Shown here: positions 16,747 through 24,721 of the stretch, piece by piece
Position numbering within the stretch: position 1 is the stretch's first letter
How the letters are laid out: every line of letters starts with the position of its first letter
Assembly (NCBI GenBank): GCA_030594645.1
Contig: JAUVEU010000018.1
Coordinates: forward strand, 1-41,348
Reading direction: 5' to 3'
From: Candidatus Aegiribacteria sp.
Lineage (GTDB): Bacteria > Fermentibacterota > Fermentibacteria > Fermentibacterales > JCC-6
DNA: 41,348 bases
Notes under the pieces: generated by a model
Seen by the model: only the letters and a program-made list of their open reading frames with translations
Database searches by the model: none
What the model was told of the DNA's origin: nothing
Translations under genes and position numbers: made by a program

Positions 16747-18155
16747 TAAGGTGATGCGTTGTTGCCGGATATGCTTTCCTGGTGAGGTAACGGTATTGCA
16801 TTTCCAGCCATCAGTGACCAGGCATTCTCAAGTATGGGCAGCTGTTTCATGAAAGTATCAAGATCGTCTCCCTCAAGAGGATCTGCAGGTGGAAGAATTT
16901 CCGTAGCCGGGTTTACGAATGCTCCGTTTTTCTTCATCTCAAAATGCACATGAGGACCGGTTGAAAGACCTGTGCTGCCAATGTAACCGATTATGTCGCC
17001 CTGCCTGACATAGGATCCAATTGACATACCTGACGCAAATCTGCTCATATGTCCGTAGCCTGTTTCGTACCCGTTGGCATGACGAACACGAACCATGTTA
17101 CCGTAACCGCCTAGAACTCCACGTACCGTAATCACGCCATCTCCCACAGCGTATATCTCCGTTCCCATCGGGGCCGCGTAATCTATTCCCCTGTGCGCTC
17201 TTGTATATCCAAGAACAGGGTGCATCCGCGCGCTTGAATACTCAGAACTGATCCTTCCGAATGGTACAGGCATTTTCAGGAACATCGTTCTGAGTGAGGC
17301 GCCATCACGGTGATAATGATCCAGAATAATCGAAGTACCACCTGGAGCCAGTGTATCAGGCTGGTGAAAATACGGCAAAGCTTCTGTCATCCCGCCAAGA
17401 GCAAAGTCGTACTTCGCAGCAATTATTCTGTTGAACGACGTTTCTGATGAACCGGGATATCGTGTCTCTTCAAGAAGAACCCACACCTTGTCTCCCGGCT
17501 GAACATCATGGTAAAAGTCTATATCGTACACAAACAGTCTGTTCGCAAGCTCATTCTCGAATTCTTTAATAAAAGCAATCTTTCTTATTGAATCTCTCGA
17601 CGTGTTAATGTGTCCTGACGGCGTAAGGTCGTGAGGCACCCCTCCTCCATCGATACTCTCCCATACAGAGCTTCTTACTTCAAGTGTTACCGATCGGAGA
17701 CGTGTCCAACGCTCCTCGGGAACCCATTGCCACTCAGAAGGTTCCGAAGAACCTTCGAAGGCAATACGGTAATAGCCGCGACCCCTTCTGGGTCTTGCTC
17801 TTACCTCCCACAGCAAACCTCTTGAATACACTGCTTCCAGCGTATCTCCCACATGAACGGATGTCCATCCAAGGCTGTCAAGAAATATTGAGCAGCAATT
17901 TATGTATCTGTCTCCTTCGATACCAGTTGCGAAAAGGAGCCTGCCAAGTGTTCCATCCTCTTCCACAAAGGCGATTCTTGTCGAAAGTGTGTCAGCAAGT
18001 ATTGTGTTAAGGGAATCGATAACGTGAGTCAGCTCGGAGTGACTCTCATGAAAGAACCACTCGTCACCTGTTCTATCCTTATGCGGTTTACCAAAAATAA
18101 ATGTAGCAACTGCCCCGAGGATGAATAACAGAACCAGAATCAGTCTGGAGCGCAT
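16746..18155 (-). CDS. M23-family murein endopeptidase with N-terminal membrane anchor
   Basis: Peptidoglycan hydrolase of 469 aa. An N-terminal signal anchor (about 4-22) is followed by a long extracytoplasmic region with a LysM/OapA-like segment (about 205-265) of the kind that caps M23 enzymes. The LytM/M23 domain (about 300-420) keeps the zinc ligands H321 and D325 (in HRGID) and H404 (in HVH), plus the catalytic histidines H369 and H402. It should therefore be active and cut peptide cross-links. FtsEX encoded nearby controls M23-type factors in several phyla, so a partnership is plausible but unproven. It precedes mfd with one base of overlap. Confidence 0.92.
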   Translation of the reverse strand: MRSRLILVLLFILGAVATFIFGKPHKDRTGDEWFFHESHSELTHVIDSLNTILADTLSTRIAFVEEDGTLGRLLFATGIEGDRYINCCSIFLDSLGWTSVHVGDTLEAVYSRGLLWEVRARPRRGRGYYRIAFEGSSEPSEWQWVPEERWTRLRSVTLEVRSSVWESIDGGGVPHDLTPSGHINTSRDSIRKIAFIKEFENELANRLFVYDIDFYHDVQPGDKVWVLLEETRYPGSSETSFNRIIAAKYDFALGGMTEALPYFHQPDTLAPGGTSIILDHYHRDGASLRTMFLKMPVPFGRISSEYSSARMHPVLGYTRAHRGIDYAAPMGTEIYAVGDGVITVRGVLGGYGNMVRVRHANGYETGYGHMSRFASGMSIGSYVRQGDIIGYIGSTGLSTGPHVHFEMKKNGAFVNPATEILPPADPLEGDDLDTFMKQLPILENAWSLMAGNAIPLPHQESISGNNASP

Positions 18156-18176
18156 ATCAGTATCTTCCGATCATCA

Positions 18177-19367
18177 TTACCAGCGGAGAAGTTTTGAAAA
18201 CCATGATCGCGCTCTGGACAAAGCATTTTTTTTCGGTGTTCCGGGGACAGTAACAGGAGAACGGAGAGCCTCCAGAATCCCTGCGAGATCAACATTCTCC
18301 CGAACAGTTTCCACTATTTCGGAAATCTTCACTGATTCTCCAGGTTCAACTTTAAAGACTCGCCTGTTTAATATGGAAGCGGAATCTCCAGCGCTTTTTG
18401 TCGTTCTGTAGAGAGGTATTTCAAGTTTTCTGCATGCCTCGACCAGATATGAATCGTGTCCGGCGAAAGAACCGCAGATCACTATCGCGCCGGGTCCTTT
18501 CTCAAGTGTACCTGATAGCCTTCTTGTTATCAGAGCATCAATAACCTCAAGTCTTGTTGCGCTGATAAGCAGAGCGCTGTCAGGGTTTTCAATAACATCT
18601 GCGAGAATTTCTCTGATGCTGCCGAACGCTGTAATAAATCCCTCTACAGGAACATTGGGATCGGGTTTCCAGGAAATAACCGCTTCGAGATTGAGTTCTC
18701 TGCCAAGCATGCTCAGTGACGGTCTCGCGATGGAAGAAACGTATGGAATGTACCCGAATACCGGTATTCCTCTCTCGGAAAACCATGGATCCAGAAATTT
18801 CTTTACCTTTTCCATTTTACTTTTCCGAACACGATTAACAACAACTCCGAGAAGTTGGATATCCCTGTCATGAAAAAGACTGTTACAGAGCGTAAATCTG
18901 TCAATCGTTCTTCCGATACCGGCATCAAGAACAAGCAGAACCGGTACATCAAGCAAGCTGGCCACGCTCGCATTACACAGGCCGAATACTGAACCAACCC
19001 CGGGATGACCTGTACCCTCGACAATAACTATATCGGAGTCTGCTCCCAGATGCCTGAAAGCCTTCTGTATCTTTCCGCTGATATTGAGCGGATGTCCTTC
19101 CGCAAGGAATTTTTCGGAAGCACCGGCAGACATTGCAAATGGTGCTGCGTATTTCAGCTCGCTTTTAAGCCCCAATGAAGTGTTCACAAGAAATGAATCC
19201 TCACCGACTGAAGCTCCATCCAGTAAAGTCGTTTTCTGACCAAGAGGCTTCATGAAGGATGCTCCGCGATCAAGATTATCACAGAGCCAGGAAATAAGTC
19301 CAAGAGAAAATGTGGTCTTTCCTGCATTCATATCGCTGCCAGCTATATATATACCCTGCCGTTTCAT
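18177..19367 (-). CDS. BioD-like P-loop ATPase with a DRTGG-type domain
   Basis: A 396-residue cytoplasmic protein. Residues 1-200 form a dethiobiotin-synthetase-like P-loop domain: GSDMNAGKTT at 10-19 (lysine 17) and VEGTGHPGVGSV as the second conserved loop. Residues about 205-320 resemble the DRTGG domain (GPGAIVICGS). This arrangement is the N-terminal part of long phosphotransacetylases (COG0857), but the phosphotransacetylase domain is missing and replaced by a short basic tail (Lys/Arg/Trp-rich). It is therefore probably a free-standing sensor or regulator of this class; the ligand is unknown. It lies between upp and the M23 gene, with AGGAAG before the ATG. Confidence 0.8.
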   Translation of the reverse strand: MKRQGIYIAGSDMNAGKTTFSLGLISWLCDNLDRGASFMKPLGQKTTLLDGASVGEDSFLVNTSLGLKSELKYAAPFAMSAGASEKFLAEGHPLNISGKIQKAFRHLGADSDIVIVEGTGHPGVGSVFGLCNASVASLLDVPVLLVLDAGIGRTIDRFTLCNSLFHDRDIQLLGVVVNRVRKSKMEKVKKFLDPWFSERGIPVFGYIPYVSSIARPSLSMLGRELNLEAVISWKPDPNVPVEGFITAFGSIREILADVIENPDSALLISATRLEVIDALITRRLSGTLEKGPGAIVICGSFAGHDSYLVEACRKLEIPLYRTTKSAGDSASILNRRVFKVEPGESVKISEIVETVRENVDLAGILEALRSPVTVPGTPKKNALSRARSWFSKLLRW

Positions 19368-19390
19368 TTCACTTCCTGATCATATGGTTG

Positions 19391-20011
19391 TTATTTATTG
19401 CCCTGATAAAGTCTGTCACCGAAGTCACCCAGGCCAGGCAGTATGAACCAGTTATCATCTAGTTCCCTGTCTACCGATACTGTGATGATAGTGAGATTCT
19501 CGTATTCCTGGAGGCGGTGTATCCCCTCCGGAGCCGCAACTATGCATACCAGCGTGATTTCTTCAACACCTTTTTCAATAAGGTAATCAATCACGCCTGC
19601 AGCTGTTCCACCGGTTGCAAGCATGGGGTCAAGGATCAGAACATCTCTCCCTCGCAGATTCTGAATTGAATCGTAGAGCCACTCCGCTTTACCGGTTTTT
19701 TCATCCCGTCTCATTGCTATGAACGCTACAGGTGAATCCGGCAGCATTTCCTGAAACGGAGGAAGGAGGCCAAGACCGGCTCGAAGCACAGGGATGATGA
19801 CTGGATGATTGTTGCATTTTTCGCCAAGTGTCTTTTCCATCGGGGTTTCAACCGAAACCGGTGAAGTTCCTCTATTCCTGGTCGCTTCAACGGCAAGCAG
19901 GAGCCCCAGTCTGTAGGCCAATTTCCTGAACTCATCAGGCCTGGTATTACGATTCCGAATGTTCGTCAGGATGTCCCTTGCTACAGGATGCTCAAATTCA
20001 ATAGTTTCCAT
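19391..20011 (-). CDS. upp: Uracil phosphoribosyltransferase
   Basis: Salvages uracil to UMP using PRPP. The ATG at 20011 is preferred over an upstream GTG (20041) because GGAGAA precedes it and it gives 206 aa, the usual family length. The PRPP loop is DPMLATGGTA, preceded by the dimer-loop region NHPVIIPVLRAGLG. The C-terminal uracil-binding part reads YIVPGLGD-like (WFILPGLGDFGDRLYQG). It diverges from tyrS. Confidence 0.95.
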   Translation of the reverse strand: METIEFEHPVARDILTNIRNRNTRPDEFRKLAYRLGLLLAVEATRNRGTSPVSVETPMEKTLGEKCNNHPVIIPVLRAGLGLLPPFQEMLPDSPVAFIAMRRDEKTGKAEWLYDSIQNLRGRDVLILDPMLATGGTAAGVIDYLIEKGVEEITLVCIVAAPEGIHRLQEYENLTIITVSVDRELDDNWFILPGLGDFGDRLYQGNK

Positions 20012-20028
20012 TATCTTCTCCGGTATTA

Positions 20029-20046
20029 TGTTCTGTGTCACGAACA
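20029..20046. promoter_or_regulatory. Palindrome between upp and tyrS
   Basis: TGTTC (20029-20033) and GAACA (20042-20046) are inverted repeats around an 8-nt centre that is itself nearly symmetric. It lies just upstream of the preferred upp start, so it could be an operator. No known regulator's site is recognised with confidence. Confidence 0.25.
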
Positions 20047-20108
20047 GATGAAAACATAAGCACCAGAGAACTGTTATGCCAGTTGTGATCTTTTGAAAGG
20101 AGCATCCG

Positions 20109-21338
20109 GTGGAACTATTGCGAAAACTCAGCCAGAGAGGTCTTATTTACCAGATGACCGCCGAGGAAAAACTGTCCGAGCTTCTGGATGGACCTTCGCT
20201 GAGCTTCTATATCGGTTTTGACCCTACAGCAGGAAGTCTTCACCTTGGTCACCTTGTGCCGATAATGATAGCACGTCATCTTCAAATGAGTGGACACAGA
20301 CCCATCCTTCTTGTCGGCGGAGCTACTGCCCTCGTTGGGGATCCATCCGAAAGAAGCCTGGAGAGAACCTTTGAATCAAAGGAAACCGTATCGAACTGGG
20401 CTGTATCGATCGGAAAACAGCTGGAACATTTCCTTGAATTCAATGACAATAACCATGGAGCGATTCTGCTTGATAATTATGAATGGCTCAGCAAACTGAA
20501 TCATATTGACTTTCTGAGAGATATCGGGCGTCACTTCAGCGTAAACCGTATGCTTTCCGCGGAATCGGTCAAACTCAGACTGGAGAGTGGTATTTCCTTC
20601 CTTGAATTCGGATACAGCCTCCTCCAGGCTTATGATTTTCTTCATCTGAACCGCAATTTTTCCTGCGTGCTTCAGGTTGGAGGTTCCGATCAGTGGGGCA
20701 ATATCGTTTCCGGAATTGATCTTATCAGGCGCGTTGAACAGAAAGAGGCATGGGGTTTCACATGTCCTCTGGTAACAACCGCTTCAGGCGAAAAAATGAG
20801 CAAGACCCAGGCCGGCGGGGCCATCTGGCTTGACCCTGAACTGACAAGCCCTTACGAATATTACCAGTTCTGGATAAACGTAAATGACAAGGACGCCATT
20901 TATTTCCTCAGGCTTTACACTTTCCTGCCCGGAGATGAAATCGATGAACTGGCCCTTCTTACCGGAGCAGATATCCGGAAGGTTAAGGAAAAGCTTGCAT
21001 TCGAAGCTACAGCCCTCGCACACGGCAGAGAAGAAGCTCTTAAAGCGGAGAAAGCCTCGCGTGCCCTCTTCGCAGGGCAGGGAGATCAGGAAGATGTACC
21101 AACCCTGGAAATCCCTAAGACAAGGCTGAACAACGGAATCAGCTGTCTTGACCTTTTCGTTGAAACAGGTCTCTGCCCGAGCAGAAGCGAAGTAAGAAGA
21201 ATAGCGAAACAGGGCGGGCTTTACATAGATAGTAATCGTATTGAAGATCCCCTCGAGAATCTTGATCCGCAAAACACAGGCAAAAGCATTCTGCTCAGAG
21301 CAGGCAAGAAAAGGTACTACAGGGTCAACTTCACCTGA
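20109..21338 (+). CDS. tyrS: Tyrosyl-tRNA synthetase
   Basis: Class I aminoacyl-tRNA synthetase of 409 aa. The HIGH signature is HLGH (45-48), in the context FDPTAGSLHLGH, and the KMSKS loop is KMSKT (229-233). The tyrosine pocket is seen in GGSDQWGN. A C-terminal S4 domain (about 340-405) binds the tRNA. The start is a GTG seven nt after AAGGAG. It is on the plus strand, divergent from upp. I see no T-box leader in the 97 nt upstream. Confidence 0.96.
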   Translation: MELLRKLSQRGLIYQMTAEEKLSELLDGPSLSFYIGFDPTAGSLHLGHLVPIMIARHLQMSGHRPILLVGGATALVGDPSERSLERTFESKETVSNWAVSIGKQLEHFLEFNDNNHGAILLDNYEWLSKLNHIDFLRDIGRHFSVNRMLSAESVKLRLESGISFLEFGYSLLQAYDFLHLNRNFSCVLQVGGSDQWGNIVSGIDLIRRVEQKEAWGFTCPLVTTASGEKMSKTQAGGAIWLDPELTSPYEYYQFWINVNDKDAIYFLRLYTFLPGDEIDELALLTGADIRKVKEKLAFEATALAHGREEALKAEKASRALFAGQGDQEDVPTLEIPKTRLNNGISCLDLFVETGLCPSRSEVRRIAKQGGLYIDSNRIEDPLENLDPQNTGKSILLRAGKKRYYRVNFT

Positions 21339-21400
21339 CGGGGTCGAGCTAACGGGGTCAGACGCCACTTGCGGCACCTGCAATATTGACAAATGGTGCA
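21338..21400 (+). repeat. Possible relic of a REP-like (Y1 transposase-associated) repeat after tyrS
   Basis: Two copies of ACGGGGTC lie 14 nt apart (21338-21345 and 21352-21359), the second followed by AGACGCCACTTG. The phrase resembles palindromic repeats that accompany IS200/IS605-like tyrosine transposases in many genomes. No transposase or complete palindrome is present here, so this is a tentative call. Confidence 0.25.
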
Positions 21401-21442
21401 GATGGATGTCACTCTTAATTATAACAGATTGAAGAACCAGCA

Positions 21443-22759
21443 TTGCGGGATATCAAAGATTCGGACAATGAGAAAACACGTAAAAGGCTCCTTGAAATCA
21501 GCGCTGAACTTGATGAACAGAAACTTATTAACTCATCTCTTCAGGATGAACTCAACAGTCTTAACCTTGTTTTCCGGAACTCAGTCGATATTCTCCTGAT
21601 TGTCGATCCTGAAACCGTCCGCATTACTCGGGCAAGCGATGCTGCTGAAATACTGCTGGGGTACAATCCTGCCGAACTTGTTGGGAAAATGTTGATGGAT
21701 ATCCTCCCCGATTCATCCGGTGTTGAACCTGACGCAAATCGAACCGCTGTTCCGAAAATCATGGACGGTGTCTTTCTCGATCAGAAGATGAAGTGCAGAG
21801 ACGGCTCGATCAGAAAAATGGACATGACATCGAATCTGGTCAGCGGAAACGGCCATAACGCTATTCTGTTATCATTCCGGGACACCGCCGAAAGGAGGCG
21901 GTTCCAGAGAGAAATGAAAAAGAGAAACAGCGCACTGGATGGCGCGCTCAGCGCGATGATTATTTTCGATACAGACTGGAAAATTGACTACGCCAACCGT
22001 AAGGCAGCGATATACTGGAAACTTGATACAAGTAATATCGCGGATCTGGACATCTCGGCACTCATACCCGACAAAAGCTGTCTCCAAACCATGAAACAGG
22101 CTATTTCGGAGAACAGCGAATGGGAAGATGACATCGACTGCATAAGGAACGATGGTTCCGATTTTTACGCTCATGTTACATCCACTGCGGTATCTGATGA
22201 ACAGGATAAGCTCTGGTACGTTCTCTCATTTGTCGATATTACAAAACAGAAAAAGCTGGAAGAACAGCTCAGAGATATGTCACTTCACGATGAACTAACC
22301 GGTCTGTACAACAGACGGGGTTTCATGACTGTAGGACGACAGCTGCTTGAAACATCGATTCGATCAAAGCCTGAAATTGGGCTTCTCTTCGTTGATCTGG
22401 ATAATCTGAAACTGATTAACGATAAGCTGGGGCATCAAGCCGGTGATAGAGCCATTATCGAGACGGCGAATATACTCAGAAATACTTTTCGAGAATCGGA
22501 TATTACAGCAAGGATGGGTGGAGACGAACTCGTTGCTCTTTTCCTTGGCACTCCCTTGATTAATCAGAAATCATTCAAAACCAGAATCCACTCCAGCATT
22601 AATAAATTAAACGATAAGGGAAATCTTCCATTCAAGCTCTCGCTCAGCTGCGGCTATGCTTCTACAATACTTGATGAGAATACATCTCTTGAGGGACTTC
22701 TCAGCAGGGCTGATTCACTTATGTACTCCGACAAACTTCTCCACAGAAACAGCAGGTAA
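21443..22759 (+). CDS. PAS-PAS-GGDEF diguanylate cyclase with a GGDEL active-site motif
   Basis: A 438-residue cytoplasmic signalling protein. Residues 10-40 are a coiled coil. Two PAS domains follow (about 38-150 and 160-268), then a GGDEF domain (about 275-435). The domain keeps the metal aspartate (FVDLDNLKLIND), and the product-inhibition RxxD (RESD, 350-353) stands exactly five residues before the signature. The signature itself reads GGDEL (359-363), with Leu in place of Phe. All metal and nucleotide residues remain, so c-di-GMP synthesis is still likely. There is no membrane segment, so the signal is probably cytosolic. The start is a TTG with a weak ribosome site; no better one exists in frame. 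Confidence 0.88.
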   Translation: MRDIKDSDNEKTRKRLLEISAELDEQKLINSSLQDELNSLNLVFRNSVDILLIVDPETVRITRASDAAEILLGYNPAELVGKMLMDILPDSSGVEPDANRTAVPKIMDGVFLDQKMKCRDGSIRKMDMTSNLVSGNGHNAILLSFRDTAERRRFQREMKKRNSALDGALSAMIIFDTDWKIDYANRKAAIYWKLDTSNIADLDISALIPDKSCLQTMKQAISENSEWEDDIDCIRNDGSDFYAHVTSTAVSDEQDKLWYVLSFVDITKQKKLEEQLRDMSLHDELTGLYNRRGFMTVGRQLLETSIRSKPEIGLLFVDLDNLKLINDKLGHQAGDRAIIETANILRNTFRESDITARMGGDELVALFLGTPLINQKSFKTRIHSSINKLNDKGNLPFKLSLSCGYASTILDENTSLEGLLSRADSLMYSDKLLHRNSR

Positions 22760-22794
22760 ATCTCACATGAGAAAATATTTCTTATCAGGCCAGA

Positions 22795-23355
22795 TCAGCG
22801 AGACCCGCTGGTGCCAGAGGTGCCGCTGCTGCCTGAGCTTGGTCTTGTTCCGCTTGAGCTTGATGAAGAGGATGATCTTGAAGTTCCAATATGATTAATG
22901 GTATATCTGAGATCAGCGACTTCAGAACGTAGACTGCTGAGTTCGGTTTTCAGTGAATCGTTTTCAAGAATAAGGCTGTCCAATGAAAGAACAACTTCAT
23001 TCAGTGACTCATCAAAAACTGTCATGCTGTCCGTAAGGAGATTCATTGAGTCCTCGAGACCCTCGATATCGGAAATGGTTATAACCTTATCTTCAGAAGG
23101 TTCTATATCACCCGATACATCTCCTTCCTGCACCGAACGTTCGGTTGTCCGGGAGATATCACCGGTTTCAAGGAATGTAATCCTGTCGCCAAGGTCTTCA
23201 ATATCGTCAAAAACCTCATTTAAATTATCTGTAAACTCAGAATCATCATAGCTTACGGAAGTCTCCAGAACATCAACTCTCTCCTCAAGCTCTCCTACCC
23301 CCGGCATATTGCATGCAAGCAGGAGAAACGCACCGGTCAAAATTACGAGCTTCAT
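22795..23355 (-). CDS. Coiled-coil lipoprotein with a Ser/Gly-rich tail
   Basis: Hypothetical 186-residue protein. A short signal peptide ends in a canonical lipobox (Leu-Leu-Ala-Cys, Cys15). The body is acidic and heptad-rich, with two coiled-coil stretches (about 22-66 and 95-150) of the Lpp/YbgF-N type. The last 30 residues are almost only Ser, Gly, Thr and Arg. It overlaps the AMMECR1-like gene by four bases (ATGA) and closes the long operon. A structural or trimerising envelope role is possible; no function can be assigned. Confidence 0.8.
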   Translation of the reverse strand: MKLVILTGAFLLLACNMPGVGELEERVDVLETSVSYDDSEFTDNLNEVFDDIEDLGDRITFLETGDISRTTERSVQEGDVSGDIEPSEDKVITISDIEGLEDSMNLLTDSMTVFDESLNEVVLSLDSLILENDSLKTELSSLRSEVADLRYTINHIGTSRSSSSSSSSGTRPSSGSSGTSGTSGSR

Positions 23356-23909
23356 TCAGAATCAGCCCCTTCCTCCGATTCGCCGAAAACTTCGGCTGTG
23401 TATGTGTATATCTGAACATCCTCCTGACGATAGCTGTCCTGTGGCAGTCCCGCCTTGAGACATGTGTGTGAAAGGAAAGTTTCTCTGTTCCATCCCTGCT
23501 CAATGGCAACCTGAGGAAGCAGAGTTCCTGCTCGGAATCCGGATTTGATATAGATGCCGTGGATTCCGGGAACTACATCTTCTGCTCTGGAAAGGATCAT
23601 CGGGCTTAATAGGGATATTTCCAGATCAATTCCGTCCACTTCCCCTGGTATGACCTTCGGAAATCTTGGATCGCTGACGGCAGCTGAAGCCGCCATATCA
23701 ATCAGGGTCCGCCCCAGAGAACCTGTTCCTGTAAAATGACCTATACAACCCCTGAGTAAGCCATCCTTCCTGAGAGTAACAAAAGCGCCGCCTTCCCTTT
23801 CAAAGACATCTCCTGATGGTATGTCCGGAAGCGGTTTTCCGGCTGCTGCGGCTTCAACAGACCTTCTTGCAAGGTCCAGTATTCTCTTTCTGCAGGCAGA
23901 ATCAGTTAT
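23352..23909 (-). CDS. amrA: AMMECR1-domain protein (AmmeMemoRadiSam system protein A), apparent ATA start
   Basis: About 185 aa, the full length of an AMMECR1 domain. The hallmark LRGCIG is at 52-57, and DPRFPKV and a GWNRETFLSHTCLKAGLP-type C-terminal segment follow. The first ATG in frame (23696) lies 71 codons in, after the hallmark, so it cannot be the real start. Upstream there is no ATG, GTG or TTG, but an ATA at 23909 sits seven nt after a perfect AGGAGGT and overlaps the memo gene's stop. AMMECR1 and Memo homologues are usually linked in bacteria, often with a radical SAM enzyme; their shared reaction is not firmly established. Confidence 0.87.
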   Translation of the reverse strand: MTDSACRKRILDLARRSVEAAAAGKPLPDIPSGDVFEREGGAFVTLRKDGLLRGCIGHFTGTGSLGRTLIDMAASAAVSDPRFPKVIPGEVDGIDLEISLLSPMILSRAEDVVPGIHGIYIKSGFRAGTLLPQVAIEQGWNRETFLSHTCLKAGLPQDSYRQEDVQIYTYTAEVFGESEEGADSE

Positions 23910-24721
23910 TTCTGAACCTCCTTTGCGGTGTAACCGGCAAAATATCCTACAACGGAGTTTCTATCTCCGCTGGCTGTCGCGGATGTATCCCACATGATCT
24001 CACCGAATTTAACAGAACCGGCAATTTTGGAGTAATGCATTAGCGTAAGTATGGGGCCGCCTCCGCATGCCTCGATTCCGCTTGAAAGAACACCATTCAG
24101 ATTAATCGGATCTCCACTGACAAACGCGTCGATCACCTTTCGATCCATTCGCTTCGCTTCGTCATAAGGATGGTAATGTGAAAGGTCACTTGAAGCCACT
24201 ATCAGAATATCCTCTCTGTTCTTCAGAACATCGTGGAGATTCTCAGCTAGAGTTCGCGAATAGCCATTGAACACAGAACCCTGAAGAATAACAACGATGG
24301 ATGCGTCAGGCCACTTTGTCTGGATGAAAGGAATCTGAACTTCTGCTGAGTGCTCTCCTCTGTGAGCAGGAGCCTGAAATGAAAGGCCGGAGTTCAGCAG
24401 ATCTGTCGTTATCTCACTGTCAATCATCGCGACACCAAGCGGTGTTAAGTATCCCTCTCCTTCGTAAACCGACGCGCCATGAACCGGATATCCGTGCGAT
24501 GGCGCCAGTATAATAACTGTATTCACTGCATCGGGAGCAGAGGCAAATGCGGCTCCAGCCACTGCACCGGAGTAAACATATCCGGCATGGGGACTCACGA
24601 TACCGGTTATTGAGCTGTCAGGTTCTATGCCTTTCAGTGACATGAAATCGGTGATCATCGAACTCAGATGTCCTCTGTCTGACGGGTAGAACTTGCCTGC
24701 TACCACAGGATTCCGTATCAT
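23906..24721 (-). CDS. amrB: Memo-like protein (AmmeMemoRadiSam system protein B)
   Basis: A 271-residue protein related to class III extradiol dioxygenases and human Memo1. It opens with the typical NPVVAGKFYPSD and carries SPHAGYVYSG with the conserved metal-region histidine, then HSAEVQIPFI and SSDLSHYHPY. Family members bind a metal (copper or iron has been reported). The gene follows dapB with four bases of overlap (ATGA) and overlaps the AMMECR1-like gene, whose ribosome site lies inside its last codons. Confidence 0.92.
   Translation of the reverse strand: MIRNPVVAGKFYPSDRGHLSSMITDFMSLKGIEPDSSITGIVSPHAGYVYSGAVAGAAFASAPDAVNTVIILAPSHGYPVHGASVYEGEGYLTPLGVAMIDSEITTDLLNSGLSFQAPAHRGEHSAEVQIPFIQTKWPDASIVVILQGSVFNGYSRTLAENLHDVLKNREDILIVASSDLSHYHPYDEAKRMDRKVIDAFVSGDPINLNGVLSSGIEACGGGPILTLMHYSKIAGSVKFGEIMWDTSATASGDRNSVVGYFAGYTAKEVQK

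Noticed and set aside
20042-20108. T-box or other riboswitch upstream of tyrS
   Set aside because: The gap is too short and shows no T-box sequence or terminator/antiterminator pair.
20784-21443. Minus-strand frame of 219 codons opposite tyrS
   Set aside because: Antisense shadow of a complete, well-conserved tyrosyl-tRNA synthetase; no family features of its own.
23352-23696. Short AMMECR1 fragment starting at the ATG at 23696, i.e. a truncated gene
   Set aside because: Open frame upstream encodes the missing N-terminal part, including LRGCIG, so the gene is full length with an unusual start.
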